A stretch of 41,518 nt of DNA, taken from NCBI GenBank assembly GCA_015657535.1, contig JADHZB010001965.1, positions 7,121 to 48,638 of the forward strand, in the 5' to 3' direction. The translations under genes were made by a program, and so were the position numbers. Each line of letters begins with the position of its first letter. Position 1 is the first letter of the stretch. Shown here piece after piece: positions 22,404 through 36,341 of the stretch. The stretch comes from Nephromyces sp. MM_2019. Lineage: Eukaryota > Apicomplexa > Aconoidasida > Nephromycida. Under the pieces are notes generated by a model. The model worked only from the letters and a program-made list of their open reading frames with translations, was not told where the DNA came from and did no database searches.

Positions 22404-24462
22404 CTACTATTAATAATATTGTCTATTGTAAACATTCAATTCTCTATAAGGAAAAATAAATAAATACTTTCTAATACCACCCCCATATCTAATTTTCTTT
22501 ATATATTATATAGTACTTCACTCTAAAAAGTGTCTAGCACATCTATATAATAATACTTAACAACATTAATTATAGGAAAGTTTGTCATAGAAATTTGCTA
22601 TAAGTAATATTATAACTAATTGCTTGTAACACATAGATATAGCTTTACCCAGATATTTTCCTACCCAAATATAATTTAGTGGACATTCTTTAGGCACCCT
22701 TTAAAAAATTTTGAGCTTCCGTAAAGATATGTGATAAAATTTTGATCCTAAAAATAATACACTTTTCCCATTAGGATCGAATTTCTAATTATCTTAACTT
22801 CACAAACGATTATTTATTCTGATGAATTTAATAGGGTAAATGATTAGGAGGTGTGTTTGGATATATGATTTTGAGCGTGCTAGTGAATACGATTTGCAAT
22901 GTATATGGCTATATGAATTGGAAGATACTTGAATGTTTAATTTATAATATATTTAGGTATGAAATATAACAATAATTAGATATTACTTTCTAATTAGTAT
23001 ATATACTAGCTAGATTCAAGTTGATAATTTGTATGTAAATTTAATTTAGATTGATTACTAAGTAAATACTCAAGTATAGCAACATTACAATCAATACAAT
23101 AAGCTTCGCATAGAAACAGTGTATTATGAGTTGTAAAGCTAAGTAATCACACATTCTTCTTTAAGATCATCTAAACAAATAAATGGTGATGAAAATGCAA
23201 AATTTTTTGTTTGTGTTTAGAATATTGAAAAAATCTTTAATTTCAAATAGAGTGGAATTATCATGTATTGATAAGATTAGAAATTCTTTCAAACTTTTTC
23301 AATTGCAATCACTGTTTTTATGATTCCGGATACATATTATAAAATTTTGAATGATTGAAGCCAGCCATATAAAATAGATTTGTATACCAATATCAAAATA
23401 TGGTTTACATAGTATTGAGATGGCTAATAAAAATTTCTAATTGTTCAAAATCAATCGTAGTGTTCATTAGTTGTTACAGAGCCTCAGCAATGATTTACCC
23501 GCAAACATTCATTGTGCATCTCGCTCTAATTTTGATTCTAAATTCCATAATAATTCTTAACAGCTTAATTCAGCATATTTGAGTATCTTTCCCTGGAATT
23601 TTTGGCAATCACCAAAATTTGAGATATTTTTTAATAACCAAATGAACCATCTTAAGCGTACGACTTTTGTGGTTCCAAATCCCGAGTTGTATAATGAGAA
23701 CTATTGACTACAAAGAATTAGTAAAAAAGATATTTATTTAAATTTCTTGGTGCCAAATTATAAGGCTCATAAGTTAAGAATAGTTTGTTAACCAAGGACT
23801 CACAAAAAATGTTTCCTAATGTTTTAACTTTAATCTGCTGGAATCAAGTTGTGAATTATATAAATTAAGAATCATTGTTGAAACAGGATTAATAAAAAGG
23901 TTTTATTATGCTCCATTTTACCAATAAAAACTTTTTATCTTTAATAACTTTGCTACACGGACGATTTTCCCAATTACTGTTTTCCTACTTAGACTCCACA
24001 TACACTGTGAACATTTTAGAATAAATATCTTATTCAGATTGTAAACATTTTAGGATAAATGTTTATTTCAGTGATTGTAGCACGAATTAATATAAAATAA
24101 ACTTAGAAAAAATGCTTTCAAAATATTCTACTCACTGATTTATCGATAATTTTTAAGATTTTTTTCCAATTAGTAATACAAGCCTACCAAATCGCATGTT
24201 AAAAACCTGATATGCATCATGTACTGACTATGACTACATATAACATATGCTCGCTATTTTCAATTGCAATCATAAGTAGGCTAGACTACAAAACATCTAT
24301 CATTTCCGATTTTATTTTAGACCCTCAATTTATCAAGGTACAAATCAGCCACAAAACCAATAACATTTGATATTTATGTCAAATTTTAGTATTCTTAAGC
24401 CAACAACCATTCATAAAAATATTATGCATTAAACTTAACTATAAAGTACTCCAGATAAGGCC
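22404..24462. other. SAR1-L17 spacer with scattered minus-strand open fragments
   Basis: AT-rich sequence without TG arrays. On the minus strand there are several short open fragments with protein-like composition. One lies near 22740-22670, after a TTTTTAG acceptor-like site and ending in a stop; others lie near 23290-23160 and 23660-23560. They cannot be joined into one phased gene by eye and may be remnants. The right end is the L17 upstream region. Confidence 0.4.
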
Positions 24463-26716
24463 ATGGGTTACACATCAACCTTCAAGTTTGTGAATTTGGG
24501 TATAAGGAGGCGTCTGTTTCGAAGACTGAAGAAGCCTCATCACCAATGGGACATGATGAAGTATGTATAAACTCCTCTTGAATCCTATTTCATTATTTTT
24601 ATTAACTGATAACACGCAAAACACAACATACATAACTAGTTGAACCTTGTCAAATTATACCCTGATTTCGATCAATTTGAATGCTCGTCCCTACAAACTT
24701 GTTATATAGCTACTATAGACATATTAAACCAAACCTTACGAGTAATATACACGCACTACAGTCGCATTTTCATAACCACACTTTTGAAGGCTCACTATAT
24801 ACAATGTTGATTGGTTACGAAACTTAATCCGACTCCTACTCAGACACTCACTACATAGATATATTTATAGCTAGATTAAATAGTTACTATATTCACTCAC
24901 ATATTCAAATCAGAAATATATTAATACTTAAACATTTTTCAATTTTTCTTAAAACATACTCGTGCTTAAGGGACACAATTTATCCCACCCAAGGCAACAT
25001 ACACACACCTAAGCTGAATAAAGCCAAAATAAAACTTTGCAGTTTTGATCTGATTTTACGACTAATTCATTCCTGCCTTTAATGTTGTGTTAGGAATATG
25101 CTTGACTCTCTCATTAAAAATGAGAGGATCGAAACTACTATGGCAAAAGCAAAGGAATTACAACAATATGCTGAGGAAATTATAATCTTAGCAAAGAAAG
25201 GTATAATTATTTATAAACAATCTATTGTCTGATAAAAATATCCCACATCTTAAGTATCGGGTTTTTAACTATATTTATCCTCTACATATGCCTTATAATT
25301 TTAATTGAAATTATATAACGCATCGTTTGAAATTAGGTTCCATGTCATACTAATTCTCATATAAATTAAGCCTTTTTCTATCCCAACACAACATAGTTTA
25401 TTAAATCGCTACTCACATCGCTACAATTTTTTACTTACATCATCACAGAACTGCTTAGGCTACACCCTCTCACCCACACATCAAATACGTCAAAACACTG
25501 ATTTAATTTTAGACTATACACATACATCTAAAATGTTAAAACATTGATTCATTTTCAGATACTACCCAATCTGATTTGAAAGTGGAAAGTATGTTAAGGA
25601 CCCCTTCTGCTCGTAGGAAATTATTTGAAGTGTTAATCCCGCGCTACGAATTAAGAAATTTTTATTTCACTCGAATTATCAACCAATGGAGGTTTCGTAT
25701 GAGAGATGCAAGCCCAATGGCTTATATTGAATACATAGATAGGTAATAGAATATTTGTAGATACAACTATAAAGAATTTTTTTATTATTTGATCTCTATT
25801 GTATAGCATTGAGAAAATAAGTTCCAAAGTTTTGTAATAAATATTGAATTTAATAGCCTTTAAGTGCGTGAAAAAAGTGAAATATAGTTTAATAATGGTT
25901 TTAATGCTTGCAAATTTTTGTTTATGTATTTTATAAGGTTTTCCAAATAACCTAAGTGCTTAATATCTATGAAATTATATAATAAACAAGAAAGAATGTT
26001 TATATTTAATTCCATACATAATTCAAAACATTAGCCCTAAAGAGTTAAGGCCTTGTAAACCTGTTGGATTTGAACGGATCAAATATATTTACTCACAAAT
26101 GCAAATTAATAGAAGAAACTTCAGGAAATTCCAAAATGTATGTAAATTTAGAGACACATATACATATATAATTTTTTTACATATGAATGTAAGGAAATTT
26201 GCACACACTTATAAATCCATAAGTTCAAAAATTCACATATATCTTACCAAGCTACTATTTACTATCAAACAAATTCATATTTAATTATAGGAGGCATCGG
26301 AGTTAAATTTACTTGATGAAAACAACCGACTCATACCAAATATTGCGCACCTTCAACCAACTTCACAGTACAATGTAAGTTTTTATGTAATGTAAATTAA
26401 TGGACGGTATAAAATAAAAAGGTGGACCGTTGTTTTTATATTAATATAACATCTGTTAATTACTTTGACTGCAATAGATCATCTAAGCATTCACACCATT
26501 CAGTTATTATGTACACACACACTTGTTTTACTACATATTATTTTTTAAATATAGTGGACTGACACACCCAATGAGCTTACACCCAAATACGATCTTGCAG
26601 CATTAAAAATGTTGGAAGGGCCCATTAGGGGAATTGAACCATTCTATGTGGACATACCTAATGCGCACCAAAGAAATAAGAGTGACCGATTTTTAAGGAA
26701 AAAACAAAAGAAGTAA
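24463..26716 (+). CDS. MRPL17: Ribosomal protein bL17, probably mitochondrial
   Basis: Six exons, 24463-24560, 25094-25200, 25559-25742, 26035-26137, 26291-26374 and 26555-26716, give 245 aa. bL17 sits in the large subunit of bacterial-type ribosomes; a nuclear gene of this length without an obvious plastid leader suggests the mitochondrial ribosome. The family core is clear: [12 protein letters not shown] basic start ([15 protein letters not shown]), [20 protein letters not shown], then [10 protein letters not shown]. The exon-3 block [20 protein letters not shown] corresponds to the family's LF..l.pRy..R.GGYtRi segment, here lacking the two glycines. The remaining roughly 120 residues are an extension rich in basic residues, ending RFLRKKQKK, as is common in mitochondrial versions. 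Exon 4 is needed because exon 3 (phase 2) does not fit exon 5 (phase 0) directly. Confidence 0.92.
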
Positions 26717-29700
26717 AATTCATCCAATATACATATCTATATGCATACACACACGCATGTATATGTATATGTATTATAAGTTGAGCGTAAAAGATCTAAA
26801 TCAAAATAAAGCTACTCTATGGAGCATTTTATGATTTTTTATATATCCAATCAATAGATATTCATTATATATATATATGTATATATTTATGTATATTGTA
26901 TTTATAATGTGTCTTCAAGATGCTAAATCTAAGAGGTGATAAATTACACATTTTATTGTAACCGTACATATAAAACTAATTTTTTATATTTAAGGATATT
27001 AAAACATTTTATTTCATAACTCTTGAAAACTAACAATTGTTATACACTAATTATTTGGATAAGATGATGTGTAACTCAATATAATATCTAATACAGAATA
27101 AAATTTATAAACAAACTATATTGAATGATTTGTTTAAGCAAATATAGGTACTATCTAATGTTTATACTAGAAAAAAAAAGCTCAGCCTTTCAGTTACATA
27201 TTTTAATTACCCAACTTTTAGCTTATTCCAAACCCTAGATATTTCAAATTCTAATGCTTTTAAATTAACGAATGGTTTTAATGGTGTAGAACAAATAGTT
27301 TATTAATTAATTTCAAATATATTTATATATTTTCAATGTAAATTTAGACATTTCTACACATATATGGGGCAGTATAAACATTATATGTATGCTACAAACA
27401 CTATACTATTCTCCTAATTGTTTTTGACATGCTATTATATATATATTTGTAAATTAAGATGTACGACTATATAAATGTTTTATAATTTAAGTTATTTGAT
27501 TATATAAAATTCAAAATATATATTTGTTATTGAATAAAAACAAGTTTAATTTAAAACTATAAAAAATTAACATAATATATACATGTGTGAGTATATGCTA
27601 ACTTAATGTTATGCTTATATAAGCTATGTTTTTTGTGGTTATAAATTCGTAAAATTATATATGTAAGCACAAACATAAATAAATAGGATAGCATTGAATC
27701 GTTCAATATTCTTTCTCACTAGAGAGCTAAATTCAAACTAAATGTTACAAAATTTGCATGAGCATATGTATGCATGTCTGTATGTTTAATGAATGCAAGT
27801 TCATCTAATAATAAAAATCTATCTTCATATAATTTGAGCTTAATTATCTATTATTACAAATCAAAACATTTACACATATGTTTAAACATTGTTCAAGTAA
27901 TACGTACAGTTATATATTCAGTTTAGATAAATATCACCAACAACGTAAATAACACAAACATACAAAAACAAAAACATCTAATCATAGCTTAAATAAACAT
28001 AAAAACATTCATAGGCTATACAGTCGTGAAACCACCACATACATACACCTAAAGATAATATATGAGCCACATAACACACATATACATACTTTATATAAGT
28101 TATTTAAATTGTAGCATATATTTACATAGGTTTACACATTGCGCAAGCAACCATAGACGAAAACGCGTCTGCATATTACACCAATACTAGCATACACAAA
28201 AGCGTTTATAAATTATTCGAAAAAGAGCGCATACACATGTTTAAAAATCATTCAAAGTAATAACACACAAACATACATTTACAAGTTAATCAAGCACATG
28301 ATCAATAAATATATATGTGTTGTTACACTTTAGCTAAGCAATGCATGCATGTAAAAGGTTTACATTCATACGTATACTTGTGCGTATGTTACAAATAAAC
28401 ATTGGGATGATACCTAAATTATATAAATTGCATTATTATCAAAATTATATAAAGTTTATCGAAATTATAACAGGATTTGTTTGTATAAACAAAATTTTCA
28501 TTTTTCATGCACGAACTTCAAACACACATTTTTAAATTTCAATATCTAAGAGTAAAACATTCAGCTTCAATACTATAGTTGATATATATGTATATAAACA
28601 TTATCAAGCCTCAAATTTATATATTTCAATACAAGCTTAGATATATATTTTTTCTTTAAACCCTAGTTGGTGGTGTAAATTATAAATACACACAAGCACA
28701 TAGTGTATTGATTTTCGTTTTCTAGTTAACATTATATTATAACAAATACACTATATACACACACATAGATTATCAATTTTGGAAGAAATACAAAATAAGT
28801 TTGATTATATATATATATATATATATATATATACTTGGCCACACATAATGTGCACTTAATAGTTGTGCACTCTTAAAATTGAAATACACAAACATATAAT
28901 CTATACACAAGTTACATGTTATTGATATATAAACATTAATTATATTCACACATATTATTATTATAGATATTAATAAGTTCAATATTTCTTATGTTATAAA
29001 TGAAGGCTTACTAAATTTCAATAAAAAAAACCCGAATTTATTAGCGTTGTTTCAAATTTCATCAAACTGTCAAAATTTTGTCAAGTTTCATAAACTCACA
29101 TAAAAATTTTACGTCCAAACCAATCCTTATCAAAAGGTGCTATATGCTACATGATTGAATAAAATTATGATATATAAATTATTTATTAAATTTATATTTA
29201 CAAATACACACAAAACTCAAAGATATACAGACTTTGGAATTAATAAAGTTACACACAAATATATATATAGGAGTAAAGCTTCAAAAAAATCTCCTAAGAT
29301 ATTTGTTTAAACATATCAATAAATTGTTTTATATTAAGATAATCATAACATATATAGATAACACATACACACACCTGCACGACCTAAAACCGTGTGCTAT
29401 TATTATATCACACATTTATATATCTACCTATATACTTGTTTATTCCATGTATGTGAGATGATAAGCCTTACAATGCACTAGAATTTTATTTTTTTTTCAT
29501 ATCTAATTGATTTTCAGCTTGAAAAACAAACATGCATGCAACACACATACAAGCGTAATTTTATTTTCAAGATTTTATAGGTATTTATAGGTAAAACAAT
29601 CCTATACAAAGCTCACAGTCACATACATACACACACTCACAAATCAAAATTAAATGTTACCATTTCAGACATATAAGAATATCTGAATTTGTTTCTAAAC

Positions 29701-29969
29701 ATTTTAAGAGCTTTATCATCCACACAAATGCCCAAACACATTTTCCTGAACACTACTTATCCCACTACGTCCATTTAACCAACTATACATACTTACCATA
29801 CACAACCCGAACCCACTGAATATACCCATTCTATTATACGCACCCACACCACTATATACACCCACATTTACCACTCCCTCTACAAACATTAGTTGTGTAT
29901 AAATGAGACCACTCACATATACACACACCCAGATTAGACCAACTATGTCAACTACACTCATCATCTAAA
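26717..29969. other. 3.2-kb AT-rich spacer upstream of the phosphatase gene
   Basis: Very AT-rich, with (TA)n at about 28807-28832. No exon or RNA gene was recognised. The last approximately 260 bp before the phosphatase ATG are C- and A-rich with few G on the plus strand. This creates an open minus-strand frame that I do not accept as a gene. Confidence 0.55.
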
Positions 29970-32366
29970 ATGAAATTGAGAGAGGGTGACCCGGTCATTG
30001 TTTTTGGGGCCAAGGCACGCCTTATCTCCACAAGCTCAGACCCTGAACACCCTAAGAAAAAACAGTTTTCTCTTCACAAAAATGAGCCTCAATCTATACA
30101 CAAACACCCCAAGTGGCTTGTTGAGTTTGATAACAAAATGAGAGGCACTACTGATGCTAATACAGAACATGGAAAACCCTTCGGTTTTAGGCCCGGTTAT
30201 AGCCTTTGGGTCTTACCACAATACGTTTTACCCTACGAAGGTTGTTTGTTTATGTGTGTGTGTAATTATTCGGTGGGTAGGTGTGTAGTTATTTGGTGTG
30301 TGGGTGTGTAGTTATTTACATAGTGTGTTTGTGTACTTATATGGTGCATCGGTGTAGTTATATTGTATATGTGTTAAGTAATATCAAAGGTATGCATTGA
30401 ACTATGAAGTGTGTGCCTGGATTCACGAAATGTGTGCATACAGTTATTAATTATACCCGTCTAACTTTATAGTGTGCCTGTGATTATCAATTGTTTGTGT
30501 AATTGTATAAAGTGAGTACTGGTGTGTAACAATGTAAGGTGTATATACTCAATTGGGTGACATAAGGAACCTGTGAATGTATTGCCTTTTTTTTTACGGT
30601 TACATGTTGTGGGTTACTTTCCCAGGGTAATTGTATGTTTGTATCGGTATATGTAGGTAAAATTTCTAATATGTGTGTAAGTAATGTGTCATGTGTTTGA
30701 AGCTGATATGTTTCATATGTATGTATCTGTGTTTTTAGATAAAGTCTTAGCATCAATTATGATCCAATGTGCATATAGAAGATATTTAGCTCGTAAAAAT
30801 TTTGCTAAATTAATTGCATTTAAATTTTGGAATGAATTGGAGTGTATTGAAGAGAAAGACACTCTTTCAAACAATCGGTTTGTATGTGTTGCATTTATCA
30901 AAACTACCCTTATCACTCACTATTTCACACATCCATAAGCTTAATTTTTAATGACTGATAAGATTAGTTTGATATCACACATAAGCTTCATTTTTGTACA
31001 TATACACTATACAATTACACACTCAAAGCACCTAAAATCCTACACACAACCGCCACCAAATCTTACACATGACATATTTTGCGTGTATATAGCAATGTTG
31101 GCTCCCCTGTTTTGAATACACTCAAAAAAAGGATAAGTGATGAAGAATATTATAACATTGAAATTGAGGACTCGGAAAGTGATTACTCTGGCTCGGATCA
31201 AGAAGGACCAAAGGGCTTTTTTAGAGTAATTTATACACACATTTACAAGTGCTTAACAATTACAGAAATCTATATATCTAAGCACACACGAATATACGGA
31301 TAAAATCAACAAGCATACAAATTTAATTACTTTAAAAATTCACTTACACTACATTTACACATAGATGTATATATACACACACATAAACACATAATTTCAC
31401 ATAAATACGTATTAACACACCTATAAATAGATTTATTAACATATCTACCAATATAAACTAAATACACAATTAACATTGACTGCCACACGTTTTTAACATC
31501 CATACATACAAATAACACACTCAAAGATACAATTAAAGGCAAATAGAAATCTACTTACTTTTAGATGATCTTTTAAGCTTTTTAAATCTAAATTCTATAC
31601 CATAGATACATTTTGTGTGCATGTAAAGGATATTTATTATTCATATTTAGTGTGTGTGTTTATGTATTTTACACAGAAAAGTTTACTCCAAGACGTCTCT
31701 GATCATAGTTACTTCTCTGAACTCACCATTAGCCCCTCTTATCTTGGCCCACATCTCAAATGGCCAATAAAAAAACAATTTGCATTTGAATTAATGAATT
31801 ATTTTCGTGACTATACACAAGTTAGCAAAACACACACATGTACATATACTTTTGATAAACACAAGCAGCATAAATACACGCAAACACACAAAACACATAA
31901 TCATGTCCATTTACACTAGCCCATATATCACAGACAATAAACTTATACCACACACAACACACATACACCAAAGATAACACATATAGATCACACTCCCACA
32001 CACACATTATATACACATCTCTATGTTACAGCTACAAATACCTACATAAGCTACATATACAGCTACAAACATTACATACACACGCATATATGCTATATCT
32101 AAACACACAAAAATTACACTTACATACACGCTCATTACATATAAACACATACACATTGAATTGACACATCTACATTACATGCATACACATATTATATATA
32201 AGAAATTTTTACAAAAATATATAATTATTTCTCAGATGTTATTTCCTCAACTCTACGCCTACCAAATACTTATCCAAGTTGAAGAATTACTCAAATATAC
32301 AATTACTTCGTCTGTACACTATATAACTATACCTGACCACTCAAAAGCAAAATTAATAGTAATTAG

Positions 32367-32402
<36 letters not shown>

Positions 32403-34005
32403 TACGTGGGTATATTGGGTTCATATTTATGCCTTTGATAGTTGAATCACAGGTTTAAATATATTATAGGAGAGATATATCTTGTTCACATACCTGAAAT
32501 TCATTTTACACACATATAAGATTTAAATACATTTGAATTTTTGTATCTTATTCAGCTTGTGGGTGACACACATGGCCAAATAAATGATGTGCTTTGGCTA
32601 TTTTATAAATTTGGCCCCCCTTCTCCTACAAATATGTAAGCTAGACGCATATATATCAATTTTTTTTATCAATGATTCAAGATTCCTTCATAATACAGAC
32701 ATGTTACAAGCTAGCATACGCAACTTTCTACAAACACATATACACAACTATATACTTATACTCTCACACAAACACAACTCTATGCATATACACACTTACA
32801 AACACAACTTAATCCATATATACACATTTCCATACCTCTATATATATATGCACACACTCATATACCTCTATACATATACACGAACAATACTAGATATGTA
32901 TTTAATGGGGATATCGCTGATCGTGGAAAATTTGCAGTTGAAATATTTTTGATGTTATTCTCATTTATGTTAATTTACCCAAATTCTGTTATAATAAATC
33001 GTGGTAATCATGAATCAAGTGATATGAATGAAGTGTATGGATTTGCTAAGGAAGGTATGTTATTTATACACACACACTACATGTTGAGTGGTTTGTGTGT
33101 GTAGTTAATTTGTATTGTGTTTGTGTGATGAACATACATCTTATATATTAATTTGCGGGTATGTACTTCACACATATTTTTTGAGGGGTTGATTGATGCA
33201 TATGACCTATTCGTGTACACCTGTATTATTTACACATTGTATTGTATTTTGATTATTATTTATTTCTTCACAGTTCGTAAGAAATATTCTGGAGCAATGT
33301 ACAGGAAATTTCATGATATTTTTGGCCAATTACCTTTATGTGTAGTTATACAAAGTAATTTGGCCTTACAACTAAACATCTATTTATATGTATACATATA
33401 GCTTATCAATCCTAGCAACACAGCTAGATTTATATGTTTTCCACACACTTAAGCCAAACAATTTTCTGTAATATACATACACCGATAAAGGGAGAGATAT
33501 TCATATACACAATGATTTAAGGGGGGTGGAAGAGAAAATTGTGTAGAAATAATGTGTTTATGTGTGTGGCTTCTATTTCCTATATATATATATCATAAAT
33601 GTGGTAAACATTTTTATAACATGGAAGATATGGGCTATGTGTAAATTAGTTAGATAAGGGAGGTATCTTAGAAGGACGATGGTTTCTTAAACACAATATT
33701 GTTTGCGTTTAAGACTAATAATGTATTTTATAAGCTTATAAATATGTTTGAATATATACACCTTCTTCTCTTTATAAAATATAAAATATTTTCAAATTTT
33801 AGAACGCGTTATCGTTGTACATGGAGGCTTATTTCGTAAAGATAATGTAACACTCAGTAGCCTCTCCAAGATCAATCGAAATCGAGCCTGTCCAACTAAT
33901 CCTGTTACATATGAGGTGAATTTCTTTACACACACCCAACACATACCTTCACATACATAGCACATACCACACAAACATCATATAAACACACATATTAGAA
34001 ATATT

Positions 34006-34050
<45 letters not shown>

Positions 34051-36341
34051 ATCATGCTAATAGTTTCATCTACATTCTGTAATGTTTTAGGATGTGTGTA
34101 TGTTTGACATATTATGGTCTGACCCAAGAAGTGAAGCCGGGAGGGGGCTATCCACGAGAGGGTCAGACTGTATTTGTTTCGGGCCGGATGTAACTGAAAA
34201 TTTTCTCAAACTTAACAAATTAGAAGTGTGTATTCGTTCTCACCAGGTATATAACTTTATTTTATATAAATTCGTTTTTATATCTACCCACCAATTATAT
34301 ATGTGTACATACATTCGATCCATACATATATCCTAGCCACTGAAACACACTTTTTTCATTATCTACCACAAGACACACAAATCCCAATCTATAACACATA
34401 TTTTCTCCGCCACGATAGCACTCACCCCCCACTCCATACACATAAATTCGCCACTACAACCTATCTGGCAACGACTACCCAACACATTCCCACACCATAT
34501 CACGCATCCCCCACCCGAACTACAACCTCTATATATTCACATACATTCCCACAACCACTCAACCCCCCCCCCTCACAATCCCACCTACACCTCACCCCTA
34601 TCCAACAACACAACATACACCTACCAAACCTACCATACACACTTCTGACCCTCCACTCCATATCTACGTTTAGGTCCCTTCCAATTTGAGAGGGTTCGAG
34701 CCACTCCATGATGGGCGATGTGTAACATTGTTTTCTGCCTCGAATTATTGTGGAACAACGGGTAATTATGGTGGGGTCGTTATATTTGAAGCGGATATGT
34801 CATTTGAAATACAAGAGTATATGGCTCCCAGTTTAGAGGTTCTAAGAAAATTACACATTGAAATGAAGAGGGCTATGCAGAAGGTACTTACACAGAACCG
34901 TATACAAGAATTAGAGACTATGGCAAAAACACAGATAGTGAAATCATCCACTACAAAGATGTTGGAAGACATACACACTAAACTCACAAGGTTGTTATGT
35001 GAGCACAAGGAAGAGTTGTGGTCCATATTTAACAAGTTGGATGATTTAAACACGGGTTATATAAAGAAATCACAGTGGAGGCAGGTGTGTGATGATGTTA
35101 TTGGGGGTCATTTGCCTTGGTTCTTTTTTATGCAGTTTCTGGGTGTATCTGATGATGTTCTTGTTAATTACAATCAATTCTTGCAAAGGTTTAGAATTGA
35201 TTTCTCAAACGCACAAAATCTACATAAAAATTGGAGGGAGGAATGTGTAACACAGCTCTATGAGTCGATATTAAAGGCAGATTTGAGCATCAAGGAGACA
35301 CAGATGATCATAGACCGAAACTGTGATGGTGCAGTCTCCCTTCAAGATTTCATAGCACTTCTCACAGACCTTAGAGTTGGCCTCTCAGAGCCTCAAATAA
35401 AAATATTAATGAGGATCATTACTGCTAATTGCCCTATGCAGGGTGACAAGGTAGATATAGCCGTCTTCTTAGGTAGGATAAAGGTGATTTATTCGAATGA
35501 GGTATTACCAGGAGATGCTGATCAAGACTGGATACGCTCAGCACTACAGTGTATAGGCAAGGCTTTAGTCTCTGATAAGCTCGAGACAGCCCGGAGGTAT
35601 TATGAAGACCAGCCCACTACACAGGGAGGTGCTGAAAATGTTTTGGATATAAATAACACGAGGCGGAGGTCGAGCGCATTGAGGGCTGTAGCCCTTTTTC
35701 AAAAGTTTCGTGACTTTGACACATCGGGTGAAGGTTTTCTTAGCTACGAAGATTTTGGAAATGCTATATCTCAATTACCTATGAAGCAGATAGCTTCTGA
35801 TTTAGGATTCAAGCTTACACATACAAACTTGATGGACATAGCACGGGCTATCGACACAACTGGCTCCCTCAAAATCAACTACTTTGAGTTCTTATCCGCC
35901 TTTCATATTGTTGATGGGAATACCAAGGCCAGTATAGCTGAAGAATTATGGAATCACATATGTACAGTACTCTACCAACACCAAACAGCTCTCAGGACAG
36001 GCCTCAGACAATATGACCCACAATTTACAGGCAAGATCAACCTTATGCACTTTAGATCCTCTCTCACTACCCTCAATGCAGTTTTGGCTTATACATCTTC
36101 ACCACTCACAGAAGATCAAATAGACTCTCTGGTTACATTTATAGACCTGGATGTGGATGGTATGTTTGATTATGAAGATTTCTTAGAATCATTTCAACCC
36201 GTTGATTTGGCCTGGAAATCAATCAAGCTTGGCAGACTTAAAGGGAAAATTGATATAAAAGCCGATACACACAAATACACAGGTCCCATCCTAACCACGC
36301 GTAGAAAAGCCTTTCTCAATCAATACCAATTTCATAGATAG
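29970..36341 (+). CDS. PPEF: Ser/Thr protein phosphatase with IQ motif and EF-hands (PPEF/PP7 type)
   Basis: Eleven exons, 29970-30240, 30739-30877, 31093-31225, 31677-31820, 32236-32358, 32556-32635, 32894-33054, 33274-33354, 33803-33915, 34091-34246 and 34674-36341, give 1022 aa. All phases agree. An N-terminal domain of about 90 residues is followed by an IQ motif at 99-109 ([11 protein letters not shown]), a calmodulin-binding signature. The PPP catalytic motifs follow in order: GDTHG 273-277, GDIADRG 302-308 (usually GDxVDRG), GNHE 334-337, HGG 384-386, SDP 425-427 and RSHQ 464-467, so metal-binding and catalytic residues are present. The C-terminal half has EF-hand-like loops at about 590, 681-692, 816-827, 861-872, 915-926 and 958-969. 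Those at 681, 816 and 958 keep most Ca2+ ligands; the others are degenerate. This is the architecture of calcium-regulated PPEF/PP7 phosphatases. Confidence 0.95.
32367..32401. repeat. Pure (TG)n microsatellite in phosphatase intron 5
   Basis: About 16 uninterrupted TG dinucleotides lie 9 bases downstream of the GTAATT donor of exon 5. Confidence 0.95.

Noticed and set aside
29716..29964. 82-codon minus-strand hydrophobic ORF upstream of the phosphatase
   Set aside because: The composition (Gly, Val, Met, Tyr rich) follows from a C/A-rich plus strand, and the same bias occurs in an intron. No homology is recognised.
34303..34673. Plus-strand ORF of 128 codons (Thr/Pro/His-rich)
   Set aside because: It lies in phosphatase intron 10, where RSHQ joins [10 protein letters not shown] in phase; the openness comes from G-poor sequence.
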